Shown here in pieces: positions 42,001 through 51,000 of a stretch of DNA of 64,000 nucleotides. The translations under genes were made by a program, and so were the position numbers. Every line of letters starts with the position of its first letter. Positions within the stretch are counted from its first letter, which is position 1. Source of the DNA: an uncultured Burkholderiales bacterium (lineage in GTDB: Bacteria; Pseudomonadota; Gammaproteobacteria; Burkholderiales; Burkholderiaceae_C); assembly GCA_903935585.1 (NCBI GenBank), contig CAIZSE010000160.1, positions 43,061-107,060 on the forward strand, read 5' to 3'. Below the pieces are notes generated by a model. That model did no database searches. It was not told the DNA's origin and saw only the letters and a program-made list of their open reading frames with translations.

Positions 42001-45000
42001 CGTCCGGACTGGCTGACCGCAGCCAACACCGATCGCATCACCGTCAGCGTGGCGGCGCCGGCCAGTGGCACGCGCGCCGCGGTCAATCTGGGGTTTGATG
42101 CCAGCGGCAACCCGGTTGCCACCCTCTTCAATGCAGGCTCGGGCTATACCGGTGTACCGGTCATCACGCTCACCTTGGCCGACTCGGTCAGCTTGACCGG
42201 GGCCAATAACTTCAGCGGAACGCTGTCGATCGGCAACGCCGCCAGTGTGGTGGTGCGCGATGTCGATGCACTCAGCCTGGGTACGCTCAATGCCGCTGGC
42301 GCCGTGGCCCTGACAGCCGGCGGAGCCATCACCAGCACCGGCGCGGTGCAAATCGGCGGTGAACTCACGCTGGACACGCGTACCAGCGAAGTGCAGCGCA
42401 TCAGCACGGGCACACACACCGGTGGCACTTACACCCTGACGGTGCAGGTCCCAGTGGCGGGCGCCAGTCAGACCAGCCACACCACCGCAGCTCTGGCCCA
42501 TGACGCCACAGACGCGCAAATACAGTCGGCCCTGACGAGCGCCCTGGTCAGTGTGCAGGGGGCCGTGGTGAGCGTCAGCAGCAAGGATGTTCGCTTCAGC
42601 GGCAGCCTGGGCGGCATCGACCTGTCAAGCATGACCCTGACCAGCAGCCTGAGTGGCGGCAGCGGACAGGGCGTGAGCCAGTTAAGCGCCGGCTCCAGCG
42701 GCAACATCACGCTGGACAACATCAACAACAGCATCGAAGGCGATGTCACGGTGGCCGGTGGTAACGATGTGCGGATCCGCTCCATTGGCGGTTTGCACAT
42801 GGTGTCGGCCCGCATTGGCAACAACCTCTACATCGAGGCCATGGCACCCGTCTCGGGTGAGTCTCAGGGCGTACGCAACAACGATGGCTGGGAAGTACAG
42901 GGTTGGACGCAAATTGAGGCCGCTGGCCAGGACGTGGTCCTCACGGCAGACCACCAATTTGTGGGTGCGGTGAGCATCAATGCCCGCAACGTGATCATCA
43001 ACGACATCGACGACATCGTTCTGGGCCATCTGAACATCACGGGCAGCCTGACGGTCATCGGTGGCGGCAACATCACTTTGGCCGCAGGGGGGGCTGTGGT
43101 GGTGGCTGGCCTGACCACGCTCACGGCGACGCAGGCCATCAACCTCGGTGGGACGGGCAACAATTTCAATGGGCTGGCCATTACCCAGGCGCAAAGCGCT
43201 TTGATCACGGACCTCAGTGGTTTGAACCTGGCTGGCGTCAATGTGGCTGGCAATTTCAGTCTGAGTGCCGCGGGTGACATCACCGACAGTGGTGCCACAG
43301 CCGTGGGTGGCGGCTTGGTCATGGCCGCTGGCGCTGGCAGTGTGACCCTCGACGCAGGGCTGCGAGCCACCGGCAACGCCAGCATCTCCGGTGGTGCCAT
43401 CAGTCTGGGACAAACCACGGCGGGCGGTGACCTCAGTGTCACGGCGGGTGGTGCTGTGCTGCTGGCCAGCGGGGCGGCGGACCTACTTTCCGTGGCGGGC
43501 AACTTCGTGCTGAGCGCGGGTGGGGCGGTCAGTGATACGGGCGCGGTACAAATTTCGGGCACGACGACCGTCAACGCCAGCGCACAGGCGGTGACCCTGG
43601 ACAGCGTGCGAAACGACTTCACAGGCACTTTGAGCCTGACGGCAGGCAGCGCCAGCCTCACCGATGCCAACAGCCTGAGCTTGTCGGCCACCGTGGCTGG
43701 CACCATTGCGCTGAACACTGGCTCGGCCTTGAGCCTGGGGACGACTTTTGCGGCCGACTTGAGCATCACGGCAGGGGGTGTCCTCACCGATACGGGTGCA
43801 CTCACAGTCTCGGGCACCACCACCTTGAGCCTGGGTGGCGCCGATGCCACGCTTGACCATGCCAGCAACAACCTGGGCACATTGGTCGTCAGCAGTGCCC
43901 GCCATCTGAGTTTGACCGATTCGAGCGGCCTGGTGCTGGGTGGCAGCGCCCTCGGTGGTGACCTCGCCTTGCGCCTGGGCGGGGCCCTCACACAGGCGGC
44001 CAGTGCTGACCTCACCGTGGGTGGCAGTACCTCGATCACGACCCACAGTGGCCAAAGCATCACGCTGGACAACATGAACGGTACGCAATCGCGCAACGAT
44101 TTCGTGGGTGCGGTCACCATCGTCAGCGGCAACCATGTCAGCCTGAGTGACCGCAACGCACTGAACCTGGGGGCTTCCAGCATCAGCGGCAACCTCAGTG
44201 TGACCTCTGCCGGATTGCTGTCTGACAGCGGTGCTCTGCTGATTGGCGGCAGTTTGAGCCTTGATGCGGGCAGCAGCGACATCGTGCTGGACAACGACAA
44301 CACCCTGGGCGGCTCGGTCAGCGTGGTCAGTGCCCGCAATCTGAGCCTGAGCGACAGCAATGCCCTGTCGCTGGGTGATGTCACGCTGAGCGGCAATTTG
44401 ATTTTTATGCTGGGCGGCACGCTGTCACAAAGCAGCGGTGTGGCCAGCCTGAAGGTGGCTGGCAGCAGCGAAATCGGTGTGGCCAGCGGCAGCGATGTGT
44501 TGCTGGGCAACAGCATGGCTGGAGGCGCACTCAACCGCTTTGGCGGGACCGTGTCGGTTGACAGCGGCGCGCGCGATGTGAGCTTGAGCAGCGACGTGGC
44601 CCTGGACCTGGGCAACATCACGGCGAGCCGCGACCTCAGCGTTTTGGCCAATGCGGCGGTCAGTGACACTGGCCGACTGAATATTGGCGGTCATTTCAGC
44701 GTGAGCGCTGCCTCGGCAGCAGCCACCCCAGTGGCGCAGAACATCGTCATCGACGGTAATGGCCACGCTGTCAGTGGCACATTCAACGTCAGTGGCGCGC
44801 AAGTCACACTGCGCGAGAACGCTGCCATGCAATTAGGGGTCATCAACGCAAGCGGTAATCTGACCCTCACAGCGGCAGGGGCGATCACTGGCAGCAGCGC
44901 CATCACGGCGGGTGCGGGCACCCGCATCGATGCCGCCGGCTACGCTGTCTCCCTGAGCAATGCGGGCAATAACTTCACCGGAACGGTGACCGTGGTGTCT

Positions 45001-48000
45001 GCCGCCAGCATCACGCTGGCCGATGTTGATGCATTGAGCTTTGCCGGTGCCGCCATCGGTGCCAGTGCCGACCTCAGTCTGACCGCTGGTGGTGTGCTGG
45101 CATTGCTGGGCAACGTCAGCAGTGACCGTGACATGACGCTCAATGCATCGAGCGTTCAGATCGGTCAGACCACCGTAGCAGGCCATCTGATTGCGAGCGC
45201 CAGCAGCGGCGCGATCACCCAAAATGCAGAAACGGCCTTGCGGGTGGGCGGCAGCACCACCCTGAGCGCTCAGACCTTGACCCTGGCCCATGCCAGCAAC
45301 AGCTTTACCGGTGCGGTCTCACTTTCGACCAGCAGCGGCGCTGTGACCGGTCACGTTAGTCTGCGCAGTGCAGGCTCGCTGCAGTTGGGGGCTTCCAGCG
45401 TCCAGGGAAACTTGAGCTTGCAGGCAGATGGTGCCATCACCCAGAGTGGCGCTTTGCAGGTGCAAGGCACGACCAGTGTGGCCGTGGGTGCGACCAACAG
45501 TGTCACGCTGTCCAATGCAGGCAATGATTTGACCGGCGCCCTCAGCGTGGCTTCGGTGCGCAATCTGACATTGAGCGACCTGAATGCCCTCACTCTGGGC
45601 TCAGTCAGTGTCTCGGGCAATCTGAGTCTGACCACGGCCAGCCACATCAGCCAAGTTGCGGGCGCGGCGCTGAGCGTGAGCGGCACCAGCACGCTCAACA
45701 GTTCAATCGTTGGTGACATCGTCCTGTCCGAATCGACCAATTACTTTGGTAACGGGGTGGTCATCGCGCAGGCTCGCAACGTCACGATGGGTGCTGAAGG
45801 CGGCGTACACATCATTTCGGCCAACGTGGCGGCCAACTTGCAGATCACCTCCACATTGGCCAACGACAGCTCGATTGGTGTGAGAAACAGCCAGGTCTGG
45901 GTGATCGGCGGCAACATCACGATCAATGCCACCGGCCAGAATGTGACGCTGACCCAGCCGCATGATTTCCAGGGGGTGTTGAGTATCAACGCCAACAACG
46001 CCACCATCAATGATGTGAACAATCTGGTGCTGGGTACGGTGGTGATGAGCGGTAACCTGCAGGTGTCGGTCGGAGGTCATTTGAGCGTTGCCAATGACGG
46101 CAGTCTCAGCGTCTATGGCAACACCAGTTTGCAAGCGGGTGGCCGCATTGTGCTGGGTGACACCACCATAGGCGCCTTCAATTCGGCAGCCAACCTGAGC
46201 CTGATCGCTGGCGCGGCAGATGGCATCAGCCAGGATGCGGGCAAGCTGCTCAAGGTTTATGGCAGCACTTCACTTGTGGCTGGCAGTGCCGGCATCGTGC
46301 TGGCCAATGCCAATGGCAGCACGGCCTTGAACGACTGGGTGGGGCTGGTGAGCGTGGCCAGCGCAGGCGTGGTCACCTTGCGCGACAGCAACGCGTTGCA
46401 GTTGGCGGGCAGCTCAAGCGATGCCATGAGCCTGACGACTGGCGCTGGCGCTGGCATCAGTCTGGGCACCGTCACCGTGGGCACCTCGGGTGCCGCTGCC
46501 AACCTCAGCTTGAGCAGCGGCTCCGGCATCACGCAGACCAGTGGTTCGGCGCTCACGGTCTATGGCAGCAGCAATTTGAGCGCCTTGACCAACATTACGC
46601 TGGCCAACCGCAATGGAGCGGTTGCGCTCAATGATTTCGTTGGCAGCGTCCATGTGGCTGCTGCGCAAGATGTGCAGCTGGCCGACAAAAACGCCCTGGG
46701 GTTTGCGGCGCAGTCGGTCAGAAGTCTGGATGTGGCGGCAGCGGGCGCGCTTGGTCTGGGGCCGGTGACCGCCAGCGGCTCGTTGTCGGCCAGTGGCAAT
46801 TTCACGCTGACTGGCAACTTAAGCGCCCAGTCGTTGAGCCTGGTCTCAAGTGCTGCGCTCAACATGGCCGGGTACTCCCTGAACGCTACCGACAGCGCGG
46901 GCAGCGTGCTGTTGCGCGCCCAGGGCGACATCACGTTGGGACGCATTCGGGCCCTGAATGGTGATGTCACCATCGACAGCCTGGCCGGCACCGTGCAGGA
47001 CGGTTTGCTGAGTGATGAGCGTAATGTGGCCACGGGTGGCGCTGTGTCGATCAAGGCTGGCAGCACAAGCCTTACCGCCAGCACCATGGCAGTGCGCCTT
47101 TGGAGCAGCCTGGGCACCACGTTTGCAGCGGATGCGCCGGGCACACTGGATGTGATGGCGGCAAGCATCAATGACCTCAGCGCCAATAGCGGTGTGACCG
47201 TTGGCATTGGCAGCGGCAGTGGCAGCATCTTCACCGGTGTGCTGTCGACGGCGGGTGATCTCTCGCTCGATCTGGGCAGTGCCGGCATCACCATGGCCGC
47301 CGGTTCTGCCCTGCGCGCGGGCGGCAACCTGAGCTTGAGCGCCAGCGGCGCGCTCACGCTGGCTGAGTTGAGCGCTGGACAAGTGGTGAGCATCACCACC
47401 AGCGCAGCGATCACTGCGCTGTCGGACGTTGACACCCAGACAGCCGCAAATATCAAGGGAGCGACCGTGTTGCTCAGCGGCGCCGCCATCGGCAGCAGTG
47501 TCCAGGCCTTGCGCATTGATGCGGTGGGCAGCGGCTCGACGGCGGGCGTCATTCGTCTGGTGAACACGCCCAGCACGCCGACAGCCGGTGACGCTTATCT
47601 GGCCATCGTCACTGAGCTCAATGGCAGTGCCCGCCGCACCGTGGAGCTGGGGACCAGCAGCGATGATTGGGCGGTTGGCGGCCTGCTCCAGCTCAGCGCC
47701 AGCACTGCCAACTTGAGCTTCAAGGGCAACATCATCGCAGGCAGTGTGGACATCGAAGCGGCACAGGGTTCGTTGACCATGAGTGACGGCAAGACCTTGC
47801 AATCGACCGGCAACATAGAGTTGGCCGGTGCAGCTGGCGTTGGTCTGTCGCGTGTGGTGGGCAGCAGCACCGATGCGAGCCAGTTGATCTTGGTGCGCAG
47901 TGATGCCGGGTTGATCTCGGACCTGAGCGCAGACGAACTGGCCAACATCAGCACTGCCGGCGACCTGCGCCTGAGTGCGCGCGCCATCGGGGCCAGTGGC

Positions 48001-51000
48001 AGCGCCGACATCGATGTGCTCGCGGCTCGCCTGCACGAAATGACGGCCACCACCGGTGCGGTGTTCCTCGATGCCTTGGGCAGCAGCCAAACCTGGGTCG
48101 GGACGGTCAGCGCCGCCGGTGCATTTGACCTGCGTGTTTCACAGGGCGAGGCCCTGTTGGCCGGTCAGATCAGCGCCGGACTGATCAACCTCGACGTGGC
48201 GGGTCATATTCTGCAGGACGACGGCATGGTGATGGTCACCGCTGGCACTGCCAGCCTGCGCGCCGGTGGCGACATCGCTTTGGCCCGATTGCTCGGCGGC
48301 AACGGCAGCGTGACCTTCAGCGCCATCGGGGCGGTGCTTGATGCATCCACCTCGAGCGCCGCCAACATCGTCATGGGCACGGGCTCCTTGTCCATAGAGG
48401 CGCAGCGCATCGGCGCAATCGACAATGCTTTTGACATCGATGCCGGCAACATCACCCAAATCAAGGCCAACGAAACCTCCACGTCCGCCAGCGCCATCCA
48501 TGTGTCTTCGACCCGCTTTGGTGATGTCACCACGCTTGGGCGTCTTGAGACCGTGGGCCAGGCGCAATGGCTTCAGACCACGGGTCACCTGGCGCTCACC
48601 GGTGCCGTCAGTGCAAGTACGCTGAGCTTGCAAGTCACCGGGGGAGACCTCAGGCAGAGCGCTGGCAGCTTGGTGGTCACCAGTGACTTGGCTTTGCAGG
48701 CCTCTGGAAACATGGTGCTCGCTGGCATGAGCAGTACCCATGGCAATATCGGTTTGGTTGCTGGCGGCGCGATATTGGATGGGACCGCCAGCGCCGAGGC
48801 GGTTCTGCTGACCACGGCCGCGGCCGGCAAGTCGATTTCCTTGCAAGCGGGCAGCGGCATCGGCCTGGACGACCAGAGTGGCGACCTGGAAATCAACACC
48901 GATGCCTTGCTGTTGGCCAGCACCTCGCAGGGCGGTATCTACCTCAACAGCGTGCGCAGCCTCACCGTGCACGAGGTCACAGCCGCCGAGCAGGCCAGCG
49001 TACGCTTGAGCAGAGGCTCCCTGACCCTGACGGGCTCGACATCTGGCCGATCGGTTCAGATCGCGGTGGCAGCCGGGGCATTGTCGATGCAAGCCAATGC
49101 AGTGGTGCTCAGCCAGTCGGGCGTCAGCCTGGCGTCGGCACAGGGCATGGACATCACCCGAGTGCTGGCATCCGGACCGAATGCCCAAGTCAGCCTGAGT
49201 GCTGGTGGACTGTTGCGGGATGCCTCGCTGATCGAGCCAGGCGAGCTGGGTGGTTGGAACATCGAGGCCAATGGCTCTGTGTCGCTCTCGGCCCTGGCCA
49301 TCGGAGAGATCAGTAACAGTTTCGATGTCAAGACGACCGAGCTGAGCGGTAGCGCGAACAGCGCCGGGGCCTGGCTCAATACGGGCCATTACGACCCCGC
49401 TGGCGGCACCATTGCGCTGACGGCCGATGCCATCAGCGGCTCGGGGCACCTGAACATGATCTTGCTGACGGGCGATCTGCTGATCAGCCAGAGTTTCTCA
49501 GCCAGTACGGTGGACTTGCAAGCCCTGAGCGGCAGCATCCAGATGAGCGACGGCGTGGTGTTGAGCGCCGTGGGGAACATGAACCTGGTCTCCGGGGACG
49601 ATATGGTGCTGTCTCGTCTGGTGACCAACACCGGCCGCGTCACTTTGACCGCTGGTGGCAGCATCATCGATGGCTCGAGTTCCGAGTTGGCCAACGTCAC
49701 GGGCACACAATCGGGCGCCAGCTTGGAGATGAACGCAGCCCGCATCGGCAGCGACGTACCGGTGGTGGATGAGCGCCAGTTCATTGACCTGGGCGGTGCC
49801 ACGGGTGGGAGCTTCGTGCTTTCGCTGACAGTGGACGGGGTGATCCGCAGCACCGAGGCCATTGTGTTCAGTACAGGTGTGAGCGACACGCAGACGCTGC
49901 GCGATGCGCGCATCGCGCAGGCACTCTCCGCACTGGGTTTTGCGGGTGCCACCTACAGCGTTGTGTCTGGCGAAGTCACCTTTGGCGGTTCGCTGCAAAA
50001 GCGCGATATGCCCACCCTGTTGCTCGAAGGCTCGGCCTTAACCGGTAACACTTCGCCCCCACTGATTGTGGTGACCCAAGAAGGCGGCGTGCCGGGTGAC
50101 ATCAACCTGAATATCGCGCGTCTGGCCCAGGTCCGGGGCGGGGCGCAAGGGGTGTATCTGCAATCTGAGCGCAGCCTTGAAATGGGCAGCCTGAGCATCA
50201 GCGGCGACCTGGTCGTCGAAGTGGGCAGTGGTGATCTGGTGATCACCGCATCGCAAAGCGCCCGCAACCTGAGTTACCAGGTGCTGGGCGGGCAACTGAC
50301 CATGAACGACGGTGCCGTGGCCACGGCGGCTGGCTCGGCCGACCTGTACGCCTACCGAGACCTGCGCCTGTCGCGCCTGGTCGTGGCTGGCAGCGCCAGT
50401 GGCAGCAGTGGGGATGCGCGGGTGGTCTCGGATTTAGGCAGCATCATCGACAACAGCTCTGGTGAGGGGCTCGACCAGGAAAACATCGTCGTCGCCCAGG
50501 GCAGTCTGACCCAGCTTAAGGGCCAGTCGGTGGGCTCGCGCTTTGTTGGCTCGGAAATTGATGTCGATGCGCAGCGCCTGGGCACCGTGCAGGCCAGTAC
50601 GGGGGGTGCCTTTGTGCAAGTCACCGGCGCTTTGGGCAGCCAGGTGAACATCACCGAGGTGCTGGCCAATGGCAATGGTGCGGATGTCGGCCTGAGCGTG
50701 ACCCTGGGCGGCGCCAGGGTTGATCGCCTGGCTGCCAGCGACCAGATCGGTGTTGCTGTCGAAGGCGCTGGCACCACCCCCCTGACTGTGGCCTTGAGCC
50801 TTGGTGAGGTCAGTGCCGGGGGCGATCTGACCTTGAGCAACAGCCTGGGCGATATCGTGCAAAGTGGCACCTCGACCTTCGTTCGTGCCGATGGCAATGC
50901 GGCCTGGACGCGTTTGAGTGCCGGTGGTGACATCGTGCTGTCTGTCAGTGGCAACGACTTTGCGAACCTGTCCATCACAACGGCCCGCGATGCGCAAGTG

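Larger units (their letters stand above)
41500..46830 (+). repeat. Hemagglutinin-type repeats of ~70 aa
   Basis: A repeat of about 65-75 residues (about 210 bp) has the order: GALxVxGTTxLxAG, ITLDNAxNDFTGxVxVxSA, NVxLxDxNALxLG, xxxVxGNLSVTAxGxLxDS. Clear copies include 'RNDFVGAVTIVSG...LSDRNALNLGASSISGNLS' and 'GNDLTGALSVAS...LSDLNALTLGSVSVSGNLS'. At least a dozen units can be followed from about 42.2 to 46.8 kb, more degenerate upstream. This pattern is common in filamentous hemagglutinin-like exoproteins and predicts a long right-handed beta-helix. A solitary module (42,388-42,700) and two elaborated units (42,787 and 45,799) break the regularity. Confidence 0.75.
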
